DNA from: Lasioglossum baleicum
Taxonomy: Eukaryota; Arthropoda; Insecta; Hymenoptera; Halictidae
Reading direction: 5' to 3'
Assembly: GCF_051020765.1 (NCBI RefSeq)
Contig: NC_134946.1
Span: 3,895,239 to 3,959,238 of the forward strand
DNA: 64,000 nucleotides
Part shown: piece after piece, positions 11,524-24,300 of the stretch
How the letters are laid out: every line of letters begins with the position of its first letter
Position numbering within the stretch: the stretch's first letter is position 1
Position numbers and translations under genes: made by a program
The notes under the pieces: model-generated
The model's database searches: none
What the model was told of the DNA's origin: nothing
What the model saw: the letters and a program-made list of their open reading frames with translations, nothing else

Positions 11524-11724
11524 TAGACTGCGGATCCTCGTGCAAAATAAAAATTGTATGCATCGATTGCAAAAAATAGAAACCAAATTGCATGTTATTT
11601 TTCCCCTTAATTATCTTAATAGAGGAAAAATCATATATTGACATCTTCAATTTTAAAAATATTCCACCAATTTTTAATTTCATCTACTCAATTTTGCTAT
11701 AAATGCATAAAGATCCGCACTCTA
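11524..11724. mobile_element. hAT-type MITE, TAGACTGCGG family, 201 bp
   Basis: TAGACTGCGGATCCTCGTGC at the left and GCATAAAGATCCGCACTCTA at the right. Flanking octamers ATAAAAAT and GTAATAAT agree at six of eight positions, so this is an older copy than those with perfect duplications. The interior (for example CATCGATTGCAAAAAATAGA) matches the copy at 18335-18537 in the opposite orientation. Confidence 0.85.
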
Positions 11725-12448
11725 GTAATAATACGCAACATTTGAGAATTTTTGCTGGAGAATGTTTATACATATTCAATCAAGTTGCAGAATTTTAATC
11801 AGAAAGAAAATCATCCCTTCCAAGGAAGTGCAACATTATTGGGACACTCGGTATATTCCAAGAAATACATAAATAATATGTGGAACATTTTTGGTCGTTT
11901 GTAGATTTATTGTAATTTTTTTATATTTAACTGGCTGTATTGCAAATGTCGACGGTAGGATTTAGCGTGACAGACTGTACTGTGCTGACACATTTATTTG
12001 GCGTGACGTAATATGTAACTTCGTTTACACAGTTCAATTTCGTGGTCTTTGTATTTGATAAAGCTCACGAGCTTAACATGATGAATAGGGTTCAACTGAT
12101 AAATGACTTCTGGTCGAAGGATTCGAGCAACCTTTTGGCGGCTGTAACATAAAGCTAGCTGAGTGGCAACCGATATAAAAGTAGGATTACTGGCTCATAT
12201 CTCGCGGTCCTTGCCACCAATCACGACTTTATTCTGCGGGAGAAATTAAAAACGTAGAGAACGGGAAAGTAGAAAGCTTTTTCTTGAAATTAACAATACA
12301 GTAGTTCGCTTTTCCTTCTTGCAATCGGCTGCAATGCTATTATTCAGAGTTAGGCAAAATGTAAGCCGATTGCGACCATTGGTACAAATCGAAATGTAGC
12401 TACGTACAGTGGCGAGAATATAAATAGGGAAATTTATTTGCAATTATA

Positions 12449-12900
12449 AAGGGTGTCTCAGCTGAAGGAGGCCACCTAAATATCTCCTTTATTTTTAATG
12501 ACACAAGAAATATTTATAGCATAATTTCAATGGTATCGAAGGAGGAATATCATAGAAGAACAATTTCTTTTGTCCGGTTATCTTTTCATAGTTTTTTCAA
12601 GGTCATCGTTATTTTTTTATCGGGAAAACTTATTTTTTTTTATTCCATCTTATAGCGGCTGAAAAGATACATTTAAATATGCTTAAGTCATTAACAAGAT
12701 GGAATAAAAAAAAATAAACGTTCCCTTATAAAAAATAACGATGACTTTGTAAAAACTATGAAAAAATAACCGGACAAAAAAAATTGTTCTTCTATGATAT
12801 TCCTCCCTCGAAACCATTTAAATTATGCCAAAAATATCTTTTTTGTGCCATTAAAAACAAAGGAGATATTTAGGTGGCCCCCTTCAGCTGAGACCCCCTG
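12449..12900. mobile_element. palindromic TA-flanked mariner-type MITE, 452 bp
   Basis: Right end CAGGGGGTCTCAGCTGAAGG (read outward-in) and left end AAGGGTGTCTCAGCTGAAGG. TA flanks at 12447-12448 and 12901-12902. The arms pair nearly end to end (for example CCACCTAAATATCTCC, GAACAATTT, TTATTCCATCTT with their reverses) around a centre at about 12670. No coding capacity. It lies immediately upstream of the Tc transposase remnant. Confidence 0.88.
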
Positions 12901-12904
12901 TATA

Positions 12905-14290
12905 ACACGATATCTCTGGACAAGGCAACAATGAGTGAAAGTCATTTTCACTGATGAATCCAAATTCAATCCCTTCGGATCAGATGGAAGATGTTATGTA
13001 AGACGTCAAGTAGGTGAAGGATTTGATAGAAGATGCTGGAAGTCGACCGTTAAAGGAGGAGGAGGAGGTTCTGTAATGGTTTGGGACGGTATGACTATAA
13101 ACGGTTCTGGTCCAATTTTCAATATCAATATGTTGACATCCTGAATGAACATTTAATTCCTTTTACTCAAGAAAATATGCCAGAACATTGGATATTTCAA
13201 GCAGATAACGATTCCAAACACACGTCTCAAAAGGCGAAGCGGTTTTTGGAAGAGCATAATGTTAACGTTATGCGTTGGTCAGGGATCAAAAACCTAACCC
13301 GAATCGGATTCGGTTCTCAATAACCCGCTGTAACCCGCGTAGCTTCGGTAACCGGTTACTAGATGGCCAACTGTAACCCGGTTAACCGGGTAAGAGCGGG
13401 TTACGGTTGGAAACCGTAACCCGAATCGGTTTCGGTTTTTGGTAACCCATGAAACACTGTAACCCACACTAAGAGCGGGTTTTGAGTACGCAAAGTTTGA
13501 ACTTCTTTTCTTATTTATAATTATGCTTTGGTGCCAATCAGTTGAATTTATCTACAAATCGATTTTAAATAATATGAGGACAACTTATTATTGATAAAGA
13601 AATTTGGTAAAAGAAATTTGTATTTTAGGTAATTATGAAGAGTATGAATGTTGTGTGTTTCGGAAGGAACGTATATGTGTACATATATAATAAGGCAATA
13701 ATGAGCCAAGAATGCCTGGTATTATGGTATCGTTGTTGGAGCGTCGATTGGCAATTGTTTGACGCGGAACGGAAAACGAAACGAAGAAAAGATTTATCAA
13801 CTGTTTTTCGATTTTTTATTGTTATGGGTTGCCCATCCATCCCATTCTTATTTCACACGTTGTGTTGAAAACATTTATATTTATTCAGATTGTTTTTATT
13901 GTGTGTTCACGTTTAAATAGTGACATTATAGGTGACATCATAATACTTCGGACAAACGAATTCGATCTTTAATTTTGAAAATTATTGTTATTATCTAATA
14001 ATCTAATTTAAAAAGCTCTTTTCAATATGATTATTACCTGAACCTGTTTATTTATAATACGTTAGCTATAAATACTTTACGATTCGGGTTATATTCCGTG
14101 AATCTCTATTTAATAGTGAGTAACCCGCTCCGAGCGGGTTAACCTGCTCTCTCTAAGATTTGAGAACCGTTCCCTAGAGGATAGTATGGGTTACAGCGGG
14201 TTACAGTAACCTTCCTTGGTTAACCGGGTTTGGGTTAGGGTTAGGCGTCGGCTTAGAATCCCTGGTGTTGGTCATCACAGTCCATTCATA
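12905..14290 (+). pseudogene. Tc1-like transposase remnant, split by a hAT insertion
   Basis: Visible domains in order: WTRQQ-stop-VKVIFTDESKF (first catalytic Asp in TDES; an internal TGA replaces a Trp codon typical of this position), a glycine-rich GGGGGSVMVWDG stretch, a frameshift near 13120, then VDILNEHLIPF and IFQADNDSKHTSQ (second catalytic Asp in ADND), and VNVMRW at the hAT insertion point. Past the insertion (14265 on) the frame resumes SSQS, as in the WPSQSPDLNP segment of Tc1 proteins, but the third catalytic residue is missing. DNA-binding domain absent. Clearly dead. Confidence 0.85.
13280..14264. mobile_element. non-autonomous hAT element, CAGGGATC family, copy 1 (985 bp)
   Basis: Ends CAGGGATCAAAAACC and (inverted) CAGGGATTCTAAGCC fit the hAT terminus pattern. 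Flanking octamers GCGTTGGT and GTGTTGGT are an 8-bp duplication with one mismatch. Subterminal regions are packed with GGTTAACC/CCCGAATCGG/TAACCCG words, probably transposase-binding repeats. A small ORF (13635-13868, starting MKSMNVVCFGRN) is shared with copy 2 but matches no family I know and is short. The element interrupts a Tc1 transposase. Confidence 0.9.
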
Positions 14291-15816
14291 AAGAAGTTAT
14301 TCTCATTTAAAGTGGTGTGATCAGTTTTGCTCCTCTAACTGTAGAGTTCACTACAATTAATAAATAACATTCATGGGTGAACACTATATATTTAGTTTAA
14401 ACATTACAACGATATAATAATATGTAATAGTTATGTTGCGCACAATCACATCAATCTATATAATCGATTCCCCCGTCGTGTGAACGCACCATGCGGACTA
14501 CAGTAATATTGGTAATATTGGTTTAGTAGTACTATGTTAGTAGTACTCCTTTGTTTCTGCTCTACATTTTTTTTTCAGGCACAGTATTGTTACGCAATTA
14601 GCAATGCCATTAGGAATCGAATGGATTAATGGAGAACTGAAAAAATTATGAACATCATGTGCAATGTGTTTGCCGATCGCATATTACTTCTGCTCATTGT
14701 AAACTCTGACGCGCAGTGCTGTCACGTTATCTACTTGACGCCGACAGAGGTAGAAGTAATCAATAATTGACATACGCGCGAGCTAAGTAGTGTTGACACG
14801 TGCTAAAGAAACTTTTTAATTCCACTTTGGAGCTTATGTTTGCTTGTGGAACTATAACATGATGCAGATGCCGAGGATCCAGTGCAAAAATTCGTCTTCT
14901 TATCAGAAATCTAATAAGATATTATAATGAATTAATTTCGAAAGTTAAGCATACATTTGAAATATGTTTACCTATCTGAAAAAGATTGAAAAAATTATAG
15001 CTTAAATACGGATGTATTAATTTAGACAATTGAAAATTATTCGAGAAGACCAGTATCGATCGAGAAGAAGTTCAGAATTTTTATTCAATAGATAACAATT
15101 GCTTAAAGTCTTGTTTCGAAACTGCACTAAACGCCAATTAAATTTGGATTTAGAGTAACGTATAAAGCTTGTTGGAATTTCATTCACGGAAAGTAAGGTA
15201 AGATCATATTATAAACTGGAAGTTGGAGGAAATACTATGGAACCTTTTTAATACAGTTCATGTCTCGCATTACATTGTTATGAAATTCTGCAAAATTATC
15301 CTCATGATGTATCATAAAAATGTAAAAATGTTGGATCTCCAACCATTCAACCTCTCAATTTCTTTGAACCTTGCGGTGGGATTTTAATTAATTTCATCGG
15401 ATGTGTGATGGATGTACGTGAAGCGAGATGCATGTATATCGATTTTCTCAGTGCATGCACAAACTGTTTATGGCGACTACGAAGACGTTGTTATCGTTTT
15501 TATTGGATCGGTGTATGCGAAATAAATTGCCAATAGCAGCTACCGTAAAAGTTTCTCTCTTTAAGAAAACAATAAAATGCCAATTGTCAACGCTGATTTA
15601 TGGCAATGGAGATACCAATAAAAAAGGTAACACATGATTGAAGTATAACTTTTTTTACGTTAGTATATTTATTTGTAGTACCTACTCTTACATTAACATA
15701 TTTGTAATATAATTAACTATATCAGCATACTTAAATATGTACATATATTGGAGAATGCTAATACGTATACATATTATAGTGTACTATGAATAATATTAAT
15801 ATAAATAATTATGGTA
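14291..15816. other. no gene recognised
   Basis: A TIR-like stretch from the Tc1 remnant may continue to about 14350. The rest is AT-rich unique-looking DNA without recognisable exons. Confidence 0.35.
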
Positions 15817-16709
15817 TAAGGTGGAGTGGGGTAAGTCCGCCCTAATTTTTGCAAAGTTGGACTTTAAATTGATGTATTTTCAGTCTGGTATGTAAAAACT
15901 TAACGTTCTTGGTATCAAACTCTTGCCACAGTTATTACTGATGAATTAGTATTGTATAGGATTCTAATTTTCCTTGAAAATTATCATTTTGATAGGATAT
16001 TGTACGAAGTATCAACTAGGACGCACTTGCCCCGAAAAAATGGGGCAATTATTATTTATTACTTATTGCATTAAATTATATTGTTTAGTTTTATGTATAG
16101 TTATCCATTTTTAATCAAACATGTAATTTTATGCTTAAATATGAAAGGAGATACAGTGATATTAAAACAAAGTTTAAAAGTGCTTTCGAACCTTGTTTCA
16201 AGTGCTACGGGGCAAGAAAAGAATTATTATCAAGCCTGCTACAAAATGCTTTTTATTGCATTAAATATATTGTTTAGTTTGATAGTTACTCATACAGTAC
16301 GGACTTACCCCACCGTGATAGTACGCACTTGCCCCGTGTAGTAATATTTACGGGGCAAGATCATCTCAGTGTTTTTCTCAATAGATTTTTAAAAAATACA
16401 ATAAAAACGGTTTATTTAATGGAAACCTACATCAACATTTGTTGTACTTACCTAAAATAACAACACGGAATATATGAATAACTTTTAAACTATTGCACGT
16501 TCAGGATAACCTCAAAGTTGTACGTGTACCTCGCACGTGACTGTTTGGCATTGGTTGATTTAAGCGAGGAAAACACGTTTATTCTTGGGCGACATTTATG
16601 TCGAATAGTTCATACTAACTTATACTACATTAATAAATACAAGCTAGAGAAATTTCGCTCATGTTATAATAAAAATAACCAATTAACGGACTTATCCCAC
16701 TCCACCTTA
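15817..16709. mobile_element. TIR element with TAAGGTGGAGTGGGG ends, 893 bp
   Basis: Left end TAAGGTGGAGTGGGGTAAGT and right end its inverted copy with one mismatch (about 23 bp). Internal GGGGCAAGTGCG / ACTTGCCCCG words recur on both strands (about 16020-16045, 16200, 16305-16360). No transposase frame. Flanks show no clear duplication, so the superfamily is unassigned. Confidence 0.75.
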
Positions 16710-17839
16710 ACTATGTGATTATGAATATTTGGTGCAGTCTAGTGCACACACAAAAGTATCTATTTATTGTTAAAATTTGAGTTAATATTAAAATGTCAAG
16801 GAGAAATAGCTTACTGTTTGTTACAAAGAAAGCATACAAGTTACTGCGGATTATTTGGTTAACTAAAATGATTGTAAAACATGAAAAATTTTTATTTTAA
16901 TATATTTAGGCATGGTCGATGCGACCGCTTCCCGCACGTGAATCTCATCACCGTTGTCCCGGCTCCGGAAAGTAAATTTTAGAACATCGTCTTTGGGTGG
17001 CTTTCTGTGTGGAGGCTGAACCGCAGGAAAACCTTGACAACGTCTCATTTTTCAATTATCGGGAGCTTAATGTTTAACATGCTGCGGCTTTCTAGCCATG
17101 TAGAATAGAAAACAAAGCCACACCTTGGAATCTGTGCATTATGCATACATGAAATTCGTTTCAGCGCTGTTACGGAGTGACGTTAATGTTTTGGATTAAA
17201 TAGGGCTTACTGGATTCTGTGAGAACAGTGGAAAAACTCTATTTCACAAATATACGGCGGATCCAAAAATTATTTCAACACTAAATTTCCCACTTTGGAA
17301 AAATTGTCGATATCTAACCTGCGGTGGTTTCGTAGAAAATAAATTTGGACTGATTTTTTTCATTGTTTTATAGGACAAAATTCTGTTTTACCAATATGAA
17401 TTAATCACATTAATTTATATCGATATGAACAAGCGGAACAAATTAATATTGATAAAGAGACCTCTCTCGTGGTAAAAATGGAATAAAAATATCTTTAATG
17501 TTCGTCATTGAATGATTTATTGCATTTTACCAATGTTTGCAAATGCCATGAACACACCGCGATCTGTAGTCGAAATATTAATCACCGTGAAACAATTTAA
17601 ATGCAAATGTGCTCGTGTTAGAATTGTTAACGACCAAAAATGTGAAAGCACTAATGGGATTCAAAATATTAATCATACTGTTCGCCAGTGACGTCTTTAT
17701 AATTCACAGCGTACGAAATTAATTGGTCGACCATGGTGAATTTGAATGATGAACACGAATGATGTCATTCGTGAGGTCATTCGGAGGTCAACCTCTGTTC
17801 ATACCTTTCTGTGTCGTTCTTCTTACAATTGGTAATTAT
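16710..17839. other. no gene recognised
   Basis: AT-rich sequence with no TIR pair or exon that I can support. Confidence 0.35.
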
Positions 17840-18165
17840 TTAGAAAAGCGTCCTCCACGCCGATTCTGGTGACCTTGAAATGTGTTCTCAGAGTCATCAC
17901 TTCGAACAACTTTTCCCTTTTTTTTAAGTTTAAGGACTGGTACGGAAAAATGCATTAACGCTCTAACATCCCGCCAAAAGGTGGCGGTCGGGGGGACAGT
18001 GTTTGGTCCCGACACGGTACTCTCGAATATACTGGGCCCATACCCACTAAAAAAACCTAACAATCTAGGACTCAAAATTGAGACCTGATCCACCTCCTAC
18101 TGGACCAAAGAATTGTGAGCACTGCGACCCGCTATCCGCATTACTCCAGTGAAATAGCTTTGGAT
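17840..18165. repeat. unclassified repeat R, copy 1 (continues at 18932-18990)
   Basis: Shares an extended match with 33050-33131 plus 35037-35290: TTTTTTTTAAGTTTAAGGACTG, ACACGGTACTCTCGAAT, ATACCCACTAAA, CTCAAAATTGAGACC, CCACCTCCTACTGG and GTGAGCACTGCGACCCGCTA in the same order. It is interrupted at 18166 by an hAT element and resumes at 18932 with CTTTGGATCTCTCCCAC. This copy preserves the empty TTAA site that is filled in copy 2. Confidence 0.75.
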
Positions 18166-18931
18166 CGGAGTTGGGCAAACGCTAGTCACAATTATGATTA
18201 TCGACTAATAACTTCATAGGCTCCACAAAAGTGACCAAGTAAATAAGTAATAAGTAGTAAATAAGTAATGACCAAGAGTAAATACCTGAGCGTGACTATG
18301 AGTAATGACTACGCAAGTATTTGAGCGTAATGACTAGACTGCGGATCTTTATGCATTTATAGCAAAATTGAGTAGATGAAATTGAAATTTGTTGAAAAAT
18401 TTTTAAAATTGAAGATATCAATATACAATAATTTCGCCTCTATTTAATCATTACAGGAAGAAATAACATTCAATTTGGTTTCTATTTCTTGCAATCGATG
18501 CAGACAATTTTTATTCTGCATAAAGATCCGAAGTCTAGTAATGACTAATGAATAATGACTAAATTTTTATTAAGGATGAATATTGAATACTGACTATAAT
18601 GGCATAACTAATGTCTACATACGCAATCAGAATTTCACTATAATCAATGACTAAAAATGGTTATAAGTTAAAATAAAACATAATAACAAAAAAATATCCT
18701 ATTAATTTATAAACATATAAAGTACAGATTATGACACGTTTGGTCACTGCAAATTCCGATATAGTTTAAGTACACATGACTAAAGTATTTAAAGTATTTA
18801 TTTATTTATTTATTTAGTGACTAACTAGTGCCATGTAGTTATGACTAACTAATCAAAAAGTTTTAACTAACTTTTCTAAAGTTTTGACTATTAGTCATTT
18901 TTAATTATTAGTTGATTTTTGCCTACCTCTG
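18166..18931. mobile_element. non-autonomous hAT element, CAGAGTTGGGC family, 766 bp
   Basis: Left end CGGAGTTGGGCAAAC and right end ...TTTTGCCTACCTCTG, flanked by exact 8-bp CTTTGGAT at 18158-18165 and 18932-18939. The interior is a low-complexity mix of TAATGACTAA/GTAAATAAGTAA words. It contains a complete second hAT MITE at 18335-18537. Confidence 0.88.
18335..18537. mobile_element. hAT-type MITE, TAGACTGCGG family, 203 bp, nested
   Basis: Termini TAGACTGCGGATCTTTATGC and GCATAAAGATCCGAAGTCTA. Exact 8-bp duplication GTAATGAC at 18327-18334 and 18538-18545. It lies inside the CAGAGTTGGGC element, so it inserted later. Confidence 0.92.
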
Positions 18932-19029
18932 CTTTGGATCTCTCCCACGCCTGTTCTTGTCTTATACGAACAACTTTTCCCCATTTTTACCGCTGCTAGG
19001 CCCTAGTTGGCGACTCATTAATTGCAATA

Positions 19030-21049
19030 GAAATTAATATGGGTGTCATTAGACTCGGTAACCATTCCAAAAGAAAAATAAATGGCAAGTCTATTTTCTG
19101 CGTTGCCCACACAGCGAAACCTCAGCAGCCTGACGGAGGCAGGGAATCGTTCCATCAACAACGTAACCGAGCAACGTCGGTTACTCAGAGAGAATCGGTG
19201 AATTCAAACGTGAGCGCATCCGCACCCGCACCCGGAATCGAGTGCATCTCGGTCGAGCAATTCACCGCGGTGCGACGGGGGCGGGGGCGGTGCGGTGCAG
19301 TGGTGCGGCGCTCGAAGTAGGGGGAAATGAGATGAAAACATTTCTTCTGATCTCTAAACGGTGCGCGGCACCGTGCAAGCGCCTGACCACCCCCGCTCTC
19401 GGGGTTGCGGTGGGTGGCGGAACTACAGGGCGGCCAAGAGCCACAGTTGGTTGCGAGCTGTCGTCATGAGCACATTACGCGTCCTCGGCTTACACGACGC
19501 GACCTCGTGTCCTCGAGAAACCCCGTGATTCGTACAGGTGCCCATTAAATTCAACTCCACCCACCCCCAACCCCCACCTCGCAAAAGAAATCGTGCTTCC
19601 GTCGAGTGCAACGGTTAACCTCGAAAAATTGCTACAGTGAGAGATCTTCAGTGAAAAATTCGGAAATTGTTTCGACACTGCTGTGACAAACCTTCGTCCC
19701 CCCCTCTCCCCAAGAACCCCCCTGTCCCTCCCACCCTGCGGTGCTCGGTTGGTGTCAGTGAAAAAGCTGGTGCATTTACTGTTGTGACGAACTTTCATTC
19801 AGTGGCGCGAGTTAATCTTTCATCTGGAAGAATAAGTGAAATTTCGGGTACTCACAGGTGCCGAAGGAATCAACGGGGGGGGACATTGTGGACGGTCGCG
19901 GAAGGGTGCAACCCTAATTGCATCGCTAGTGTCAGCATAAAAACATCGCGGTGGACAAATGTAGACCACTGCTCCGAAATTGGCATGTCCTAACGGTCAG
20001 AGGAGCCTCGGTTTAATTGAAATGTCAAAACTCGATGAAAATAGCAACTTCGTCCCTCCAGCCGAATGGCGATTATAATAGATCCCGCAGGAATCCGTAC
20101 CGCAAGGGTCAAGCGCCTGATCAACGGTACCATCGAATCTCGTCCTCTTTGATCCGCCAGGACCAGCAATAAGCCGGACCATGCATGGCAGGAAGAATGT
20201 TCCCCTAATTTCGAGTGAATCCGAAGACTATGCGGAACGTCGCCGAAACGGAATGACGGTGCTGAAAGATTCATGAGAGCGCTTGAACTCGCAAAGGTCA
20301 GAGGACACGAGGTCGATCTTCGCCGGTGATCCGCTTTTTAACAGGAAACGCGAGTACCCTCTCGGAGTCCGATTCGAAACTGGGGTGATAGATACAAAAA
20401 GTTAGACCAGCGGACGACTTAGGACATGTCCTCCCGCGTCTGTGATCTATGTACAACGGCAATAATCAACCACCGAGCAATCCTAAACGTATTTCTAAGG
20501 GGTTTCGATCTTACGGGAGACTGAAGCTGACGGATCCTTGGGATTCGGTTTGACAGGCGATTTTCCAGAACGACAATCACGCTCGAGCTCTCGAATTTTT
20601 CTACCGGAAACGATCGGACGACTGGAACGACCGTTCGATTCGAAACTTATCAGATGCTTGGGGGGGGGACAGTTAACTTTTAATACTACCGCGACTCGAA
20701 TTTTCGCGCTGGTTTACAGCCTGCGGATGGAAAATTAGACCACCGGTGTTGATGATCGATTCGCGAACGAAAGAATGGTAGCGCGGTGCAGTGAGAGAAC
20801 CGGTCGAGAGGCCGAGGAGCTAGTGAGAGAAGCTGTAATCGCAGCGGTCGACGATCAATCGGTGACCAGCGTCGTGAGGATCGCTTGAGGATCTAGCTGA
20901 CGATCGTTAGTGGTGTCCGATGAGTCGAGAGCTGGCTGGATTGGTGACAGTGGTCGCAGTGGTTGCAAACTGTAGACGACCATGGACAGAAGGGACCTGG
21001 TGGCCGGTGAAGGTCGCTCGTGGAGCACGATCGGCAAGACAGCCTCGGG
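19030..21049 (+). promoter_or_regulatory. GC-rich, repeat-poor block: likely promoter and 5'UTR of the KCNQ gene
   Basis: Composition rises sharply relative to the flanks, CpG is frequent, and no transposon termini are seen. Initiator-like TCAGT contexts occur at about 19647 and 19754. Many short ORFs overlap on both strands without recognisable motifs, as expected for UTR. It ends in the candidate first coding exon. The role is inferred from position and composition only. Confidence 0.4.
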
Positions 21050-21368
21050 ATGCTGCACGCTGTTATGCTAGGCAGCGGTCCGGGCCGAGGGAGACACGAA
21101 TGGTATCCGGGATTCTATTTACAGCGACGACGACTTGGATGCAGGATGAACCGCGGTGAACAGGAGACACTATTCCGGCAGAGCCGGCAGATGACCAGGA
21201 TCGTGCCATCGCACGAGGACCTGGTCCTCAGCGTGCTCAAATCGCCGATCAGCCAGCACCAGCATCATCATCAGCAACGGCAGCAGTACCGTCATGCGCA
21301 CCACTCGCACGAACACCACGTTAACTGCCAAGGTCATCTGAATCATATGAAGTGCACGCACTACTCAG
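21050..21368 (+). CDS. candidate first coding exon (N-terminus) of the KCNQ1-like channel
   Basis: After an in-frame stop at 21008-21010 the first ATG is 21050. It opens 106 codons ending CTACTCAG followed by GTACAC, a good donor, in phase 1. The peptide is basic and hydrophilic, with a His/Gln-rich tract (QHQHHHQQRQQYRHAHHSHE), no signal peptide and no membrane segment, which would fit a cytoplasmic N-terminus. The 39.4-kb exon has an AG at 39429-39430 that restores exactly this phase (Gly codon across the junction). Linking the two is inference: no homology to KCNQ is expected in this variable region, and the exon could be an alternative start or belong to another transcript. Confidence 0.4.
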
Positions 21369-24300
21369 GTACACTCGGATCGACTGGTCCCGGAAGGCCG
21401 GCTCGGTGAAACGCTGTCTTGAATACACCGGGGAACACAGTTTTCAGTTAGACTCTGCGGAGTTCAGTTTAGTGGCTGTTTCTGGGGGATTATTAGGGGT
21501 TGGGCTTTTTGATACCTTGATGAATCCTTTGGACCCGACATCAGTACCCCGCACTCTGACTCTGAGGATTATTTCAAAATTGATTACAGGAGATTAAATT
21601 GTTAGATGCGATATGTCTTCTAGCATCGTTGCTCGACTTCTAGCATTTGATAGGGCCACCTGTCTGAATAAACATTTACGATGCTCTATTCATGTTGTTA
21701 TTTATGCGGTAATTGTATTGTAAAAAACACAGACGTTCCGCTAAAGAGGATTTAATTATAAAGATTTAAAAAATCGGTAATTTGACTTTGCCGCCATTTT
21801 GTAAATAATGGAGATTTTTAGTTTCTTTCGGTTCATACGAACACTATTTATACGGGTTCCATCTATATCCATTACACGATCTAATTACAGTATTTGAAGT
21901 GTATCGGTAACAATTATATTTAATAATAATACCCTACCCTACAAGGGCCATTCATATTGAATAAATTATTATTTTAAAAAAACACTGTCTGACAGTCTAG
22001 ACGTGGTTAGAATTAAAAGTTTAGTTATTCTTTCATCAAAGCGACACTATAGCGTAATATTGCACAGTCGCATTAAATTTTTCATATCAAAACGTACCCC
22101 GCGTGTGTGGCGAGAAAAGAAAAAATTAGAAGAAAGTTGCGCGGAGTGAGTCAACACCTGCCGCAAACAAAAGTTGATGCGTTTCACGTGACAAGGAAGG
22201 AAAAATTTCAGAGGGGGAGTTATGTACCTTGGGTAAACGAGTGTCGTGACAAAAAGTTGATAAAGTTTTTCCAACGATTTGTTTATACAAGCGAGAATGC
22301 ATTACTGCTCTGTCATGTCTCGGCGCGTTGACGAATTTTCATCAAACTCTCCAACCAAGCAACTCGATTCAACAATTTACAACATTTATAACTTGCATGA
22401 AAATCCACGGTTTAATAATTCACGAAAAAAAACTTCTCTGAGGCATGTCGTACATGAAAAAATTGTTTGACTGCACCATCGAAGTAAACTTGCATAACAA
22501 CGAACAAAGTTTTGGGTGGAAAATAATTCATTGAAATTCCACAACAATTGGTTTACAGTGTTTATTGTAGACTGGTGTATGCAGTTATTATTTTCTGTTT
22601 TCGTTCTGTTAATCTTAATTAAATGTATTAAGTTAATTAAATTATGAATGTACTTTAAACATTCGAATATTTGGAAAATGTAGTCAATTTTACATATTTT
22701 CAAATTTTACGTATAACATGTTGCTGTTTTTTTGAAAATATTGCTACAGTTTTTAACAATAGTTAGCTCGTCAGTAAATGTAATAATAATTATGATCAAT
22801 GGTGCACGCACTGCGTCTAGAGTCATTGTTAATAATTTCTGTGCGCTACGAGGCGCATATATTGGTAACATGAATAATATCTGCCATTTTCGAATTTGAG
22901 ATCTAATATTAGAATCATACTGATGAGAGCAGAGCTAACTGTGTGCAAACATATACGATGACCAGAGTGGTGAAATGTGACACTATAATTAGCAAGTATT
23001 CTAATGCTAATATTTAAACTATCAGAATACAGTGAAAATATTTATGATATTGCTTTGAGACCTAAATAATATACAAAATATTCATAATGATATAATTTAA
23101 TATACTATAATGATTCATATCCAATTTATTTTGGACAAAATCACAGATTGTACACGGATGCAATAAACATTTATTTTCAGTACGTAGTTTAAACATTAAT
23201 ATTGATAGGATTTTGATTATTTGGATTATTTAAGTAATAATAGTTAAATAATAATCGTTAATCACAGATGTACCAAAAAAAATGAAAATACTCCCGTGTA
23301 ACCGTACATTTATAATTGATACTATTAATAATAATTTTCAATATGAACAACTGATAAAAAATTCTATGAAATGGTTTCTTACAGTCGACTTGAAAAAACA
23401 GTCGACGGGAAAATTGTAAAAATGTTTCCGGCTTTATTCGAAAATTTTCCAAAAATTCACTTTAAAGCAGTATTATAACATTTTCAGCGGGCTGAAAAAA
23501 GATAAAATACGGCGTAATTGGCTAACGAACAGGCGGATAAACCAGCGGAATTGATGGTTCACCGTAGAATAAAATTATCCGAATTTTTTTATTGTTGAAT
23601 GGAATTACGAGGTTCACATATTTCGCTTGCGCATTAAAATTTTTTAAATGAGATCCGACATTTTTGGGGCACACTGTATAGTGTAACTGTTAAAGCACAA
23701 AATGTCTTAATAGCTGAAAATTTGTCTTTCTCTTCATAATTGATTTTTTTGGAACATCACACATGAGAATTAAAAAATTATTTATTTATTTATAAGAAGC
23801 GTCTACTCAAAAATGAAACGGAAAACAGTGATAATTTGTTGCCCAGTTGTCGTATTCATTAGTAAATCATATTCTACAGATAGCGAATGGGCAATTACCT
23901 TAAGCTTCAACATTATAAGTAATTAGCTCACATACCCACTAATCCGTGGATGTAGAATCACCCTCTAAAACCATGGTCATTAATTTTGCCGAACTCCGTG
24001 CCTAGTCCGACTAATTTTCCTACATTTCGCCCGCATACATCGGGAATAAAACACTTTAGGCAACGCGAAGCTAACTTTATGTTACTCGGAATATTTAAAA
24101 CATTTCCACAGAATATCCAATTAAATTTAGCACGGGTGCGCAGTCTGCTAAAAGTGTCAAACCTCTCTACAAATTGGTAAACATAATTATATAGTTTACG
24201 GACGTATTCTTTCCAATTTTAAGGTAAATGAAAATTTTACCAAAAAGTGTGGAAGCAAAATTATCGAAATTTTCATCATTGTTAATAACGAGCTTACATG